Source: Owenia fusiformis (Eukaryota; Annelida; Polychaeta; Sabellida; Oweniidae). Taken from it: DNA of 64,000 bases. The DNA is taken from NCBI GenBank assembly GCA_903813345.2, contig CAIIXF020000007.1:10297730-10361729 (forward strand), given 5' to 3'. Below, piece by piece: positions 1-12,666 of the stretch (position 1 is the first letter of the stretch; each line of letters begins with the position of its first letter). Below the pieces are notes generated by a model. The model had not been told where the DNA came from and made no database searches. It saw only the letters and a list, made by a program, of their open reading frames with translations. Made by a program: the position numbers and the translations under genes.

Positions 1-1680
1 AATGTACTTCCACAGGGTAACCAATAACCAATAACTCCCATTTGAAGATGTTTCAATAGTACAACATGAAAAATATGCAAACATAAGTTCCCAATTTTAT
101 TATATAGAGGCATGATGCATGTCACAATATATATGATTTGGCGATGACTTTAGTAATATAGGGGTAGGGTACCTGGAGCAAGTGACATTTACCTGCTGAT
201 CGTCATTATATTTTATATTTACGTTGTTTATTTTCTTGGCACAGCTGTTCATTGATTGATCTAAAATAGAGCAATTTTCTGAGATTTTATGTATTCTATG
301 AAAAATTAATTCTATGAATGTTTAATATATTGTTATGATGACAACATATGTGTATTGTTGACAATATTACGAGTCATTATACCACGCGTGGCAAAACATG
401 TTGTTGCCAGGGTAGCCATATTGCAAAGGTATCAAAATGGATAAAAAATCGTCAATAGCAAAAAAATGAATCCGACAGAGAGCATTGATACAAGACTGTG
501 TAAAGGATAACCTAGCTATGAGTACATTATACAAATAGGTTCTTGAGAAATGCCTATGGGGACTCTATTATGTCTGAGCAAAGAGTGTATCCTTGCTTGC
601 ACGAGAAGTTCAAGGGTGGTCCAGAGAATTATCCAAGTGGCCGACCAGTGGCAGACAGATCAGATCATGTTCCATCATGAGTGAGATGGAATGCATACAG
701 AATGTGTCCGTAAAGATGGTGGTTATTTTGAACATGAGCAGTGACTTGGCGTTCAATAGCATTTTGTGAATGAATTGTCCTGTTTAACAGGACAAGGAGT
801 CGCTTAGATTGACCAAATATTATTCGATGGAACCCTGATATTGTCTGTTTGTTTTAAGACGATGGCCGTGGTCCGCCTACCCAATACAAGCTAGGGTTGC
901 CATGACAACTGCAAATGCAAATAAGTTGCAGCGATTGTCAGTGTACAATGAATGAATGGGAGAATCATTGTCACAACTTATTGATCACCCTGTATTGCAT
1001 AGATGATATATTTGTTTGTGTCACTTCCTGTGATCAAATGTGTTCAGTTTGTGTGAGGGGGGGGGGGGAGGGTGGTTGTTTGTGAAAGTGTATGGCTTCC
1101 GAATGCCTATATGGATTTTTATGTCTACTAGTTTTATACGAAACTATTTACTGGCATTATTTCGTATTAGACATTATGTATGCTCGAGATTAGATTCTAC
1201 ATTAGAGTAAAATAAAAAAGGTATGATGGATTCCACTTAATCTTGATATACAGTAAATCACTGTTTAGATTGTACGTACTCCTTTGGAACTAATACATTG
1301 ATTTAAAAAATACATTAATAAATATACTTATAAGGGCATATTTTAAAATATAATGAATACACACTTGGTGCAATCTTAATATTCTCAGAAGAAAATTCTA
1401 CCTGTAACAAAATTGTTTGCGTATTTTGTAGCATAATGGAGTCACAGAATTTATGACCACTATCTCAGCCTATCTGAGTTAAGACTCATAAAATTAAATA
1501 TTCTACAAAGTATACTTTTACACTGAATTAGTTATTATAAACCTAGAAATCGTTCATTTTGAAAGTGATTTAATAAAATTAAAAAGTGACCCTAATAGCC
1601 GCAGATTGAGATGCGTTTAAAATTACGTACTTCAAAAAACGTACTGCAAAACAAAATTATCGAAATACCATATTTGTAAA
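1..1680. other. gene-free AT-rich spacer
   Basis: I see no open frame, splice-site chain or RNA gene here. It is AT-rich with a short poly-G run near 1058-1068. Confidence 0.5.
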
Positions 1681-1714
1681 CGTAATGAAATACTAATACG
1701 AGTACGTTTTAGCT

Positions 1715-1965
1715 AACCCAAGATTAGGGGAACCCCAAGAGCTTAGACGATACCAAACATAATTGCGTCTTTTGCTTGCCACCTTCATATGACATTGTTT
1801 AAATTCTCCAGAAATGAACATAATATTATTCGAATCATATAAAAATTCTGAGGCCGCCATTTTGTGTAGATTTTGACCATCAGAAACAAATTTACATTAT
1901 AAGCGTATGTCATCTTTGAACTCTGGGATTATTCCCGGGGGTTTCACTCCAATATCCCCCTCTTT
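1715..1965. repeat. dispersed repeat, relative of the interior of the 34329-35494 element
   Basis: This stretch matches about 34655-34970 in the same order. Shared blocks include 'agaaatgaacataatatt' near 1812 and 34827, 'tttacattataagcgtatg' near 1890 and 34930, and a following 'tcatctttgaac'. Between blocks the copies differ by substitutions and indels, so this looks like an old partial copy. No terminal inverted repeat is visible here. Confidence 0.6.
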
Positions 1966-2087
1966 AGCTAACCAGTTGTGCGAAACCTCTCCATTATATC
2001 TATGATTCTGTTCGCCAGAATCGACCATTTATCCTGTTCGCGAGACAGCGTTTAGTAGATTCGTTCATATGCCGGGACTCCTTAAGA

Positions 2088-2172
2088 TTCGGCGGCGATT
2101 TAAATATCGCGGCTATTACCAGGTTACTCATAGATCAGAAGAACTAAGAAAGACTATTTTTAATGAACGCAT
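2088..2172. repeat. short dispersed repeat, copy 1
   Basis: A block with 'tttaaatatcgcgg' and 'tattaccagg' followed by 'aatgaacgca' recurs at about 4620-4703 in the same orientation and order. The two copies are diverged. Family unknown; the spacing suggests relics of one older element. Confidence 0.5.
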
Positions 2173-3925
2173 GTCCTTTAAATTACTGAAAACGGCTAAA
2201 GTGTGAAACAAATTTTGTTAAAAATTCAAAAAAGCATGAAAATGATTTTTTCAAATAGACATGCAGTATGTATCTGTATACATTTATACACACGTTACCC
2301 AAAGCATTGAAGAAAACTCCAAGGAACAATAGGTGGAATTTCAAATTGAAATTAGGGCCCGTCTCAAACTTGACGATTTTCACATTTTCAGTCCGTGATT
2401 TATATGCCAAGATATTCACATTAGAATGCAACATTTTCAAAAAATCAAGGACTTTCCTCATGCTACTCTACTGTCCTTTAAAATCACAAATGAATTTTGA
2501 CAACAAGCATTTTCCTTTTGATGTGCATCACTTGTCAACATGAAATATCCGAATTCATAATTTTTCTCGATTTTTTTCATACGTTTTGTTTTTAATTTGA
2601 GCAAAATTGAAAGGGGTCGACCCTATTGGAACTATTGGCTCCATTCTCGAAGCGTGCATTTTGTGTTTCTGATTTCTTTTTGCTAGTCGGTTGGCGATAT
2701 ATTTCGAAGATAAGAGTACTTTTTGCATTGCTTGCCTTACATTTTCTTTAATATTCTCGGGCATTGCTTAGTCTTTGCTTTTCTCTGTCTCTTTTCCTAC
2801 GAATTGCGTTTCGCGAAGGCATATTGAATATTACAGATCATATACAGATCGTGCAAATGGAATTCAAGGAAATAAAAATTAATTATAACACAAAAACATC
2901 ATTGAAACGCTTTAATCGTTCATATTACTTAACTAGAGTTTTCGGTTTATGTTGTTCTCCATTAATAATAATTGCATTCATTGAAAAGAAAACAGAATGC
3001 AAATATTAAGGGACTTTTTGATTGAATTCAACGATCACCGGGAACACACTGAGCGAAACGTTATTTACTGAGGGTCAGCTATTTTGGGCTTTAATGGTCT
3101 TCATTTAACATTTTTTGTTATGACTTTTCCGATAAATTATGCTTATGGAATTACCAAATAACAAGTGTCATTTGCTTGCATGTCACGTATTATTGTAAAG
3201 ACGTATAAAATGCAAAAAGCACATTTACAGAAGGGCAAATTCGTTAGCTGTTATCGTTTTCTCGTCTATGAGTTGATCTTTATGCGTAATTACTGAATAA
3301 CTGTTAAACATGTGTTTTAAGAATATGGGTCATCATACAAAATTAAACCAATTCATCTGGGATTTATAAAAATGGCTAATTACTGCTTTGAGTTCAATGC
3401 TATAACCGTGACGTTTTTCACGCGTGACGATTGTCACAGTTTCGCACTATATCAGTTCATAGATGGGGTAATCTAGTGCTGGTTATTTCGAAAATCCCTT
3501 TATGTTATGATATTGTTTTCTTGAAAATTGCCCCATTTCCAACAAGACTACTGTCAATATATGAGTAACATCATGGTCGTTTTTCACAAGCAAAACGGTG
3601 ATTTTTCAGAATTTTTCAGATCATGCTCATTATAATCCAATCACAACTATTACCACGATTTGTAACACGATGGTCTGATAAACTGAACTAAATACTTTAT
3701 AACTTTATAACGACCGTGACGTTTTTCACAGAATAAATTTTACACTTACTATAATGGGTATATATAATCGGTAGTAGGTGAGAAGCAAATACACTGCTGT
3801 CATCACACTATGACTGTATTTTTTTCATGCCAACAGAACCAAAATGAATAGATGCGACCCTTTATAACTGAGATATGACATGTTTTCACAGGCATGTTGT
3901 CCCGTTTCATCAACAAATTCACAAC
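2173..3925. other. gene-free spacer
   Basis: No convincing gene. Short open frames on both strands lack homology and splice context. The block 'ccgtgacgtttttcac' occurs near 3405 and 3714, a small direct repeat of unknown meaning. Confidence 0.45.
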
Positions 3926-3928
3926 TTA

Positions 3929-4373
3929 GGCCATAAGAAGTAGATTCTTTGTTTTGCGTCCTGGCAAAATCCAAATCATGCAAGGGTACAAGGAAAACAA
4001 ACACAAACTCAAGAACAAGAAAAACACAAACTTGTTTGCTGAGAAATGTATACATGTTATGGGCATAAAAAGGGATGACATACCAATTTGCAGTGATTAC
4101 AAACACATATCTATTCATTTATACAATAAATAAACATAGCTATTATTCAAGGGTAAAAAATAAGAAAATACACAATGTATGCCAAAGTAATTATAACACT
4201 GTCAATTTTGACGCACATCAAATTATCCACCATTTCATCTGATTCTGATTGAACAAAGTGCGATGGTACTTTCAGACCCTTTTGATTGCTATTTGGATGT
4301 GTTTGTTTTTTCTGATTTACTCAAAATCGTGCATACAAGGGGACGCAAAACAAAGAATCTACTTCTTATGGCC
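3929..4373. mobile_element. MITE-like element with ~33-bp terminal inverted repeats
   Basis: The left end starts GGCCATAAGAAGTAGATTC and continues to about 3961. The right end (about 4341-4373) is its exact reverse complement over about 33 bp. TTA lies directly outside both ends (3926-3928 and 4374-4376), consistent with a TA or TTA target duplication. There is no transposase frame in the 445-bp interior, so it would be non-autonomous. The identical arms suggest a recent insertion. Superfamily not assigned. Confidence 0.7.
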
Positions 4374-4619
4374 TTATTCGCGAGTTATCAAAGCTATTTA
4401 CAACCAGAATGATCAATAAGTATGCTGACCGAATTTAGATAAAGGCATTTTATTTTAAAATACATATAACAATGAAAAAAAATCATTTTCGTTTTAGCTA
4501 TTTTCAATTACATAAAATATACCCATTTTTAACATTTATTGGTTTTGAATGAAATGACATAGATTTCAAAGCTATTTAGAAACTCCTCTAACCCCTAGGT
4601 TGTGTTAGTGGAATCGTTC

Positions 4620-4703
4620 GGATTCAGCGGAGTTTTAAATATCGCGGTTATTACCAGGGTCACTCAGATGAATTAAGATTGACCAGTTTTGATGAACGCA
4701 GAT
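4620..4703. repeat. short dispersed repeat, copy 2
   Basis: Second, diverged copy of the block at 2088-2172, in the same orientation, with 'tttaaatatcgcgg', 'attaccagg' and 'gatgaacgca'. Confidence 0.5.
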
Positions 4704-5350
4704 ATTTGCTATATTGGAACTTTTAATAAATATTGGCAGGTTATTATTTAATGTCACTTTTTGTAATGAACAAAATGCTTGCCGAATGAGTAGCTATTTA
4801 AAATCATGAAAGCGTCCTAAGTATATATCACATATTTCATTGCATGTTTTACTGATCTTTTAACTGTTTTTGAATATTTTTAACTAAATGAAAATATATA
4901 CGGTAACAAAATTAATTCCTGCCGTGGGAAGCTACGCCTTTTCCATCTCCACCTCCGGGACGCTATGCAAACTGTATACGTCATTCTCATGAAGTTTAAC
5001 TGATTTATCTTTGTGGAGTATTGGATTCAGTAGTATTCGATTTCGGTCTAATCATGGGTTTTCGAGTATTGGGGCTCGAACAAGGGCAGCAATACTTCAT
5101 ATATATTATGTTGAGGACGGGGGTTCGTCCAGATGAAACACACAATGCAGGAAGATCATACCGCCGTATTCTGCATTAACCGATATATTTGGTTGAATTC
5201 TGCTCCAAGTCAGATCAAAGAATGCGTTCATAGCGTACCAATTGTACTTATATACTGTATACGTAAATCGTGAAATTAACGGGCATATCAGGAGTTCTAC
5301 GATTGTTCACCGTACTTAAGTTTTAATACGCCTATGTTTGTTATCATCCC
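4704..5350. other. gene-free spacer
   Basis: No gene, RNA or clear repeat seen. Confidence 0.4.
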
Positions 5351-5527
5351 ACTGGCGGATCCAGATCCATCTTGCAACCCCCCCCCCCTTTTTTACGACC
5401 CCAAAAATTGTTTTGCTCGAAAATAATTACATATGGCCTTACAAATGAGTCTTTTTGGGCATGATATGGCATTTTTAGGCCAAATTTTCAAAGAATGGGG
5501 TTTAAATTTTCATCTGGATCCGCCAGT
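5351..5527. mobile_element. small MITE with perfect 16-bp inverted ends
   Basis: ACTGGCGGATCCAGAT at 5351-5366 is the exact reverse complement of 5512-5527. The 177-bp interior contains a poly-C tract at about 5379-5388, like other inverted-repeat elements in this window. I do not see a clean target duplication. No coding capacity. Confidence 0.65.
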
Positions 5528-5972
5528 CTGGTCAAAGTTGTTAAATCCAAAAAGACCAAATAATTGCGATATTGAATGTGCAACATATTACAGTACACCT
5601 CTCCCGATGAGTGACACGTGTTGCTAAAAACTATCCAATCCTGCACATAGAACGCATGCATGATACAAAAAATGCTGGGATTGAAATTGTATCGTAGTGT
5701 AAGCCAATTTAGTGACTGAATTACTCAGTTGGAGTAACAATTCCCGGGGAAACTTTCCCGGGGACAGATAACTATTCCCTCTATTGACTAAACCAGGTAC
5801 TACTACTCCACTCCACCTTTTGAAAATAACTAACTCATATATATATAAATATATATACTTTTCTCTATATTGTTTTAGAAAACACATCAGACACTTCTTT
5901 TGTTCTTGGTATCATATGTTCGGAATGAAATTAAACAGCTATCCGGAAAACGACATAAACACAACGTGTTTA

Positions 5973-6162
5973 GGTCTCTCAATATTGTAACTGTACAAAG
6001 GAAAGTTTGGTTGATTTTAAAAAAGTATCTTGTTAATGAAATAAAAGGTTTATCTTAATTTTTATCTATTTTTTTTTTGGGGGGGGGGTTGTTTTAAGTT
6101 TTTGCATACTTTTTCTTAGATCAACCAAAATTTCCTTTGTATAACTATAATATTGAGAGGTC
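5973..6162. mobile_element. TA-flanked MITE, mariner-like
   Basis: About 42 bp at the left end (GGTCTCTCAATATTG onward) pair with the reverse complement of 6120-6162 with a few mismatches. TA lies outside both ends (5971-5972 and 6163-6164), as expected of Tc1/mariner-type insertions. The 190-bp length and poly-T/poly-G centre leave no coding capacity. Confidence 0.65.
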
Positions 6163-6164
6163 TA

Positions 6165-6704
6165 AGAAAATTTTCTATATGCTATTTTGTTCCAACAAGG
6201 TTCGGAAAAAGATTTTATTTTATTCTCAAGAATTGGTAGAAAGGAACAAAAAAACAATTGCACTAAAAAACAAAAAATGTTAACAAAAACAGTTATGGGC
6301 AAATTTATACAAGGAATAGTTTGGTTACATTGCCGAGTTGCTCTATCTACAGAATAATGTTTATTCATGTGAATTTGGAAAATACGACAATCTTTTCATA
6401 TATACTCGATTTATTCAAAATTCATAATTGCACGGTTACAAATGGGCGATGGTCAAAGCATTGTGATAAACTGTTGGTGAAAGTTAAACTAGCCAACTGA
6501 AAGAATATCATTGAGCGAATCCTATTTTAAGGTATGACTTTATATAAAATATATATAAATAATTTTTGCATTAAATTGTTGCCAATCAGTCAACATTACA
6601 TAAAGGACCATGTTTTTTACAGAATGTTTTCAATAATTGGTTTAAGAGAAAAACATTGTTGAATTCAGTTCACCATATCGATACCTATCCTTTGAATGAG
6701 AAAT
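6165..6704. other. gene-free spacer
   Basis: No gene or repeat identified. Confidence 0.4.
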
Positions 6705-6711
6705 GAGTAAA

Positions 6712-6975
6712 TGTTGGTCCGGATCCCACTCGTCCGAGCCTACCCCATGCACACAGATTTGGTTGGTCCGGATCCCACTCGTCCGAATCAAAATCGACCG
6801 AATCCCAATGGTCTGAATTCCAATTGTCCGAATCCCACTCATCCGAGCCTACCCCATGCAGACAGATTTGGTTGGTCCGAATCTCACTCGTCCGAATCAA
6901 AATCGACCGAATCCCAATGGTCTGAATTCTAATTGTCCGAATCCCACTCGTCCGAGCCCACCCCATGCAGACAGA
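6712..6975. repeat. tandem repeat built from 15-bp subunits
   Basis: Variants of the 15-mer GTCCGAATCCCACTC follow one another, and a longer block of several 15-mers plus a segment containing 'ccccatgcagacagattt' is itself repeated, starting near 6770 and 6885. Because 15 is a multiple of three, several frames on both strands stay open by arithmetic alone. The predicted minus-strand peptides (SDEWDSDNWNSD-like) therefore need not be real proteins. Confidence 0.65.
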
Positions 6976-7494
6976 TTTGGACTGGACTGGACATTCGGCA
7001 GGAAACTGTAAACATTGTGTCACCCATGTGGCAAATCATTTTTTCCTGCTTAATAAATGGTGAATGACAGCTACATTCGTTCTACAAGTATGAAAATAGC
7101 ATGACGTTTTGATATTTCAGGGTAACTCGTTTGAAAAGCGATGGTGGTGATTGAAATTACGATTTTAAGATAAAACCGCACCGAAATATTTGTAGACTTT
7201 TTGAAAAACTAAGAAATATACATCAGAATTCGAATTTTTCAAAACAGAAAAATATGTATAAATAATGCCTTCAGTTCCAATTCCCCCTGGTAGCATTTAT
7301 ATTGGTCTTGTATATGTCATACAATTAATATTTGAAACACAACTATTCGAGCTTATGATCAGACAAACATATGATGTGTACTTAAGGTAATAAAGCAACA
7401 TCATACATTTGTCCGATTGATTGACAACATTGCCAGCATAGAACTCACGAAAAAGATTTATGTTTAAGGTTTATGTTGTCCTGACCATGACAGT
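6976..7494. other. spacer / likely 3' flank of the GNAT-like gene
   Basis: This lies just downstream (minus-strand sense) of the stop at 7495. No other gene seen, and no canonical AATAAA found on the minus strand close to the stop. Confidence 0.4.
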
Positions 7495-9149
7495 TCAAAG
7501 TTTAGAAATTGGCATATTCGCAGCTAAATTCTCTACATCTGCAGCAAATCCAAAATCTAAGAATTTACCACCCATGACATGCGAATCCACCCAGCCTTGT
7601 CCAGCAGCATACGCTGATCTTGGAATTGTGGCTATGATGTTGGAACCGTCATTGCCTCCTGATGTCCGAACCACCCTTTTATTTGTCACAAATGTATCTC
7701 CAACTGAACCAGTGTAACCACATTCTATTCCAAGAAGAGCTTGAATCAATAAAAACTTTGGGAAATCGCCCTTTCCCCTGATTTCATGGGTTACGTACAT
7801 TGGTCCGGCGGCGATCGTTGGTTCGGCACTTCTACTGAATCGGCTTGGGATAACAGACATCATCCCGACAATTCTCCCATCAGCTACCTTCATAGTGAAC
7901 ACGTGGCTTTTCCTGAACTTAAAAACGAAATGATTGTACGTTGGATACTCATCAACGGCGTACCCATCTCCCTCTTTTTGAGCTTTTACAAAGAAATCGT
8001 ATATTGTTTTCAGTTCGTCTTCTTTCGCATAATCGACAACTATTTCACGTCCATCTAAAAGGGTACATCTCCGTTTTGTTGCCTTCTTTGGTTGACTGTT
8101 CACTTTGATTTTAGTTATATCTGGAGTTGGAACCACGAGCTTTGGTCGGATCTCTGTTTGCGAACACTGGAAGATATTGTATAAATTACATATGTTATAA
8201 CAATTTTGGTTATGGGCGCACAGACGCAGCGCAAGCAAATACATGTCTCGGATGATATGAATCGCAGACCTCGAGCCAGATCCAGTCCTCATTGGTAGAG
8301 AAGCCTAGACTCAATAAAATAGTGAGTAAATTTATTGAGCCTAGAGATCAACAGGAGAAATCTGGAAGAGGTACTTGGTCTGAATCTGAAGAATCAGAGA
8401 CATAATAAAGTTAAAATAAATCATTAAAAATCGGGGTGCATCGAAAAATGACAAGAAGGTTACCTGTATGTATGTAGGACGATGCATTGGGATGTCAAGA
8501 GATAAATATTTTGATTTATGAGCTCACAGTTACATTAGAAAATGTGCCTTACCAACTGTGCATCTTTGTTAAACCTTTTCATGACAATAAAACTATCAAC
8601 GTAGCCAGAGTGCTTCAACTTGGTCACACAAGGCAGTCTCCCTAATAACTCATAGCCCTGTCGTTTGACCAAACTCTTCAGGCCCTTCCAATCGTTAGTA
8701 AGGTGCTCTCCAATGAACCCCTCATAACCCAATGTCTCAGCATACCTCCATACAACAGAGTTCAGGAAATCATTCAAGTACCCAAACGTCCTGTATGATG
8801 GATGCAATACAATATTCATATCACAATATATAGGGTTTACTCCCCTGTGAAACCTAGTAGGGGCTGTAAAGAAGAATCCAACAACTTTCTTGGATGATCG
8901 TTCCTTTAACACAAACGGTAATATTGAATCGTGACGCATCACGTCCACGAAATACTCTAGTGTTGGGTATTCATCAGCGCCAAAGCCAATTTCTTCATCA
9001 ATCGCATCATTGATCAACTGGTAAGCCTCTTCTAGCTCAGCATCTGTTGGGAAATCAATATCAACGGACCCATCAACAGTGCAACTGACAAACTGTTCTG
9101 GTAAAAACGGGAAAAGGTCTTGATACAATGCACGTTTTCTATTTCTCAT
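7495..9149 (-). CDS. tandem GNAT-like acetyltransferase-domain protein (2 coding exons)
   Basis: Exon 1 is 9149-8553 and exon 2 is 8166-7495. The donor reads gtaagg at 8552 and the acceptor ends ccag at 8167, both phase 0, giving 422 residues. Residues ~30-195 and ~235-405 are two related domains. Both contain DEYPT (59-63, 271-275), then a V-G-x-x-x strand, P-x-RF (97-100, 306-309), H-x-x-x-R (116-120 and 326-329 region) and VDS (184-186, 392-394). The second domain has RGKGDF at 329-334, which fits the GNAT acetyl-CoA-binding R/Q-x-x-G-x-G/A loop; the first has the weaker YRTFGYL. Known: GNAT folds transfer acetyl groups from acetyl-CoA to amines. Inferred: domain 1 may be catalytically reduced and domain 2 active; substrate unknown. 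A 5' UTR exon probably precedes the ATG, with an acceptor at 9212. Two separate genes are less likely because the splice sites and phases match exactly. Confidence 0.72.
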
Positions 9150-9211
9150 AATCGTATTTTGGTAGATAGATGTGTCCTTTCCAATGTTATATACGTGTGA
9201 TTGTCACAGAT
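9150..9211 (-). other. probable 5' UTR part of the GNAT-like gene's first coding exon
   Basis: On the minus strand the sequence ttttattccag ends at 9212, a good 3' splice site about 60 bases before the ATG at 9149. An upstream non-coding exon is therefore likely, but I could not locate it. Confidence 0.4.
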
Positions 9212-9212
9212 C

Positions 9213-12200
9213 TGGAATAAAAAATACGGAATATAAATTGATATCGATGGATTCTTTTTCATGTACCAGAAGTACAAAAGAACAAACCGAAAGCATCCTT
9301 GCTGCTAGGGTATTTTATATACATATATGAATTTAAGCATATCAAGTCTTTGAAGAAGGATGACCAGTGTGAAAGAAATTATGGTATCCCAGGGATTATG
9401 GTCCCCCTAAATGCCCTTACTGGCCCTGATTGTGTATAAGATAATAATGGAAAGAGGTCACCATATAAATCAATGGAGAGTAGGACCATAAATTAATAGG
9501 ACCTCCTACCCTTTTACACAGGTAAACTACGGGAGTTGTGTGGTTAAATTCTGTATCATTCTTTATTGAAAATTTAGTAAAAGCGTGAATGCATGTATTA
9601 ATTCGATACACAAGAATGCTTTTAAATTCAATAATAATAATATCTTACATTCCTACAATTTTGTTGAGGAGTATTAATTTCTTATACTGTGGAAGATAGA
9701 CGATTACTTCATGGGTCACAATGACCTATTTATAATTTCTATTTTCAAATTAGTTTTTAAAGTCGGCTAGAACAAGACAGTTTTAAACATTGTTAGTAAA
9801 CTTCAGTTCATCTGAATCTGATAGAAAATAAAGATCAGCATATCAATTTCACTGTATTCAGTTGAAGATTTGATTGACAGCTCTATTTTTGGAAGTGAAA
9901 TTGATGTCCTGTGTTAAAACGCCAAGGTCAAGCTGATCTGGTCACTCTCTAAGGCGATTTGGAAAATAGAATGTTGACAGAAATTGAATATGTCTACATT
10001 TATATTTCTCAGTTCGAAAATATTTATAGAAAATATGAACTTTCAAATCATTCTTGGCTACTAATATTAGTTGATTTGAGAGATTTTATTCATTATCATT
10101 CTCATTTAGAAGAGATTTTTAAGTTGTTTTCATGACACTTTTTGTCAAAGAATTTTTGCAGAAAGAACAAATTCAATACCTAAATGTTGATTGTCAGTTC
10201 GTTTAGGTGAAAAACATGATCATTCAGTGGAAACAACAAAACATTCCTACAATTACTCCAGGGTGTATTTACAAACATCATAAGTTAAACAAAAAATTAA
10301 TAGTTAAATACTATTTGACAGGAGATTAAAGATTTACTGAATTACATGTAAGAATCCAATTTAATTCTTTATTTCGAATTTACACAATGCACTATAAAAT
10401 AATGTTTCTGCTCATACATGTAAACCTTCAACTGATGCACTGAATACTCTATAGGCTGATTGGCTAAGACGCACTTGGCAAATTCGAAACTAGATTCTGG
10501 AAAACACAGTCATCATATTTTCACTGGCATTCTTACATAAATAAATTGATCTAACCTTAGCTTTTGTGTCACTTTTACTTATAAAAAATTTAATTTTTTA
10601 GAACAACCTCCTGATCATGATATTACATAACTTACCGAAGCCTAAGACATCAAACGCACATAGAGTTTAGCCTGTAAATATCAAAATATCTATCAAGTCC
10701 AGTTTTGCAGTTAACGTTTCTCCTTTCTGCGTCCTCTATAGATTAATCTCCCATTTGTAAAATTTTCTTTCTCGATTGAGTATCCCCTGGCTTATCACCT
10801 TCCTTGTCTCGCGATATCTCACAAAATAGAATTCCTACCTTTGGGTTTAGGTTTGTTGTATCCTGAAAGCACTTTCTTGTTGGAACATCAGTCTAGAACC
10901 TACCAATTTATGTGAACTAAGTGACATTAGATAAGGAAGTATATTAGAAGGTTAAAGTCCAAAAACAACATAAAGGTCAGTATCATAAATGTCTTATTCA
11001 TAGCAATGGTCTATTCAAGGTCTGAATGTAGACCATGTGTGTCAAGGGGAATGTGAAGTCCTGTCAATAGGCATCTCCTGCTGGGTTCAATTTGTCATTT
11101 AATACATTGCATTGGCTCTGGAAATCTAAAATAGCTGATTACAAGACTACAATATCAATGACAATACCAAGTAAAAAAGACGTTTGATGTAAAAATCAAA
11201 TCTTTCTTCAGGTCAACAAGTAAATTGCTTTAAATAGTTTTATCTAAAATTATTATCTATTTCAAGATTTATGAGAGCAATCATTTACATAGTTTGCACC
11301 TTCATATACGGACCTAGAAAATTACTTCACATTATTTATGTCAATATCAGTGTATTCTAGCAGTTACAGTGACCAGTGAGACATCTTTAAATCCATAGAA
11401 AGAATAGTCAAAATTAGGAAGAATGAACTCCATGTTAGATACAGGGTGTTCAGGGCCTAAGACACAATTGGTTGTTTTCTATCTAAGTCTTAACAAAATG
11501 AAGGTTCTATGAATAATAATAATATCATTTATTCATTTATTGTGGCTGTAATTAAAGACATTTGTAACTAGAACTGACCACATAAGGTTCACTTGTTTAA
11601 AATCAATAACAAATTATACATATATAAAACAAGTTTTAATATTAGGAGATATGTAACCAAGACCCTCACTGAAATATAAAGTATCGAATCACAATAAAAA
11701 TGATAAGATTGAAATACATGTAAAAGAGTCTAGTGCATGGAATAAAATATGATGTACAATGATAATAATTGAGTCACTAAAATACAAAATATGGTGTCGT
11801 CAAAATAAACTAGTAGATTTTTCTCCACTGATTCTGCATTTTCAACAGGCAAAAAGCCAAGTGTAACAACAAACACTGATCAGCTGAATTTGAAAAAACT
11901 CTCAATATGATGAGGTCTCACTAGTACACCATTGGGGTCATTAATATAACAGAAACTTTTTTGTAAATTTAAGAATTTCTCAATAAATTGTTGTAACCAT
12001 GGATATAATGACGTCTAGTTAGTATAAACAAACTACTCAATTAAATGAAGATGCAGGATCACCACAAAGCAATTTAACAAGACATCGATACATTAAAGTG
12101 TGTGCTTAAAAACACATGATGGATACATACGCAACAATTTCTTGAGTATATACATTGCAATTAAACCTACAATACAATGATTGATTATAGATATTCTGTA

Positions 12201-12535
12201 CATTAAATGCAATACACAATTATACATGGTATTTTGAAACATTACTGACTTAAAACCCCATACGTACAGTATGTATACCAGCATATTTAAAAAATTTGAA
12301 GTACATGTATACGTATATAATACATGACTATACTTAAAGAAATATTGGTAAGACCTGAAGGCTTACCTGTACCGTATACTACATCCCACTATACAGGTAG
12401 CTTATTATACAATTTTACAAAATACTATCTATTTCATAGTACCATTTCAAAAGAATACCACATGAATATGGCACCATACTTCTATAGAACTATAAATAAA
12501 TTGTATGTATACATATATGGCCCACTGCACCAGTT
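9213..12535. other. gene-free spacer
   Basis: AT-rich with no supported coding exon, RNA gene or clear mobile element. The unseen first exon of the GNAT-like gene may lie here. Confidence 0.4.
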
Positions 12536-12538
12536 ATA

Positions 12539-12612
12539 CAGGGTGACCATAAATTCTCTTAACAATTACAATACAAAGTCTGTGTAAAGTGTAGACACTT
12601 ATGGACACCCTG
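12539..12612. mobile_element. tiny TA-flanked inverted-repeat element
   Basis: CAGGGTGACCATAA at 12539 pairs with TTATGGACACCCTG ending at 12612, one mismatch in 14. TA lies on both sides (12537-12538 and 12613-12614). The 74-bp length suggests a deletion product of a mariner-like element. It sits just past the ASB8 poly(A) signal. Confidence 0.4.
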
Positions 12613-12636
12613 TACATTAATTGTACATATTACACT

Positions 12637-12642
12637 TTTATT
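12637..12642 (-). promoter_or_regulatory. candidate poly(A) signal of ASB8
   Basis: AATAAA on the minus strand, about 25 bases after the ASB8 stop codon. That would give an unusually short 3' UTR; a later signal cannot be excluded. Confidence 0.4.
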
Positions 12643-12666
12643 ATGCTACTCTGGTAATGTCTCATA

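Noticed and set aside
8167-8292. Upstream extension of the second GNAT-like frame as its own N-terminus
   Set aside because: The stretch reads like intron, and a good acceptor at 8167 joins in phase with the donor at 8552 to the first GNAT-like exon.
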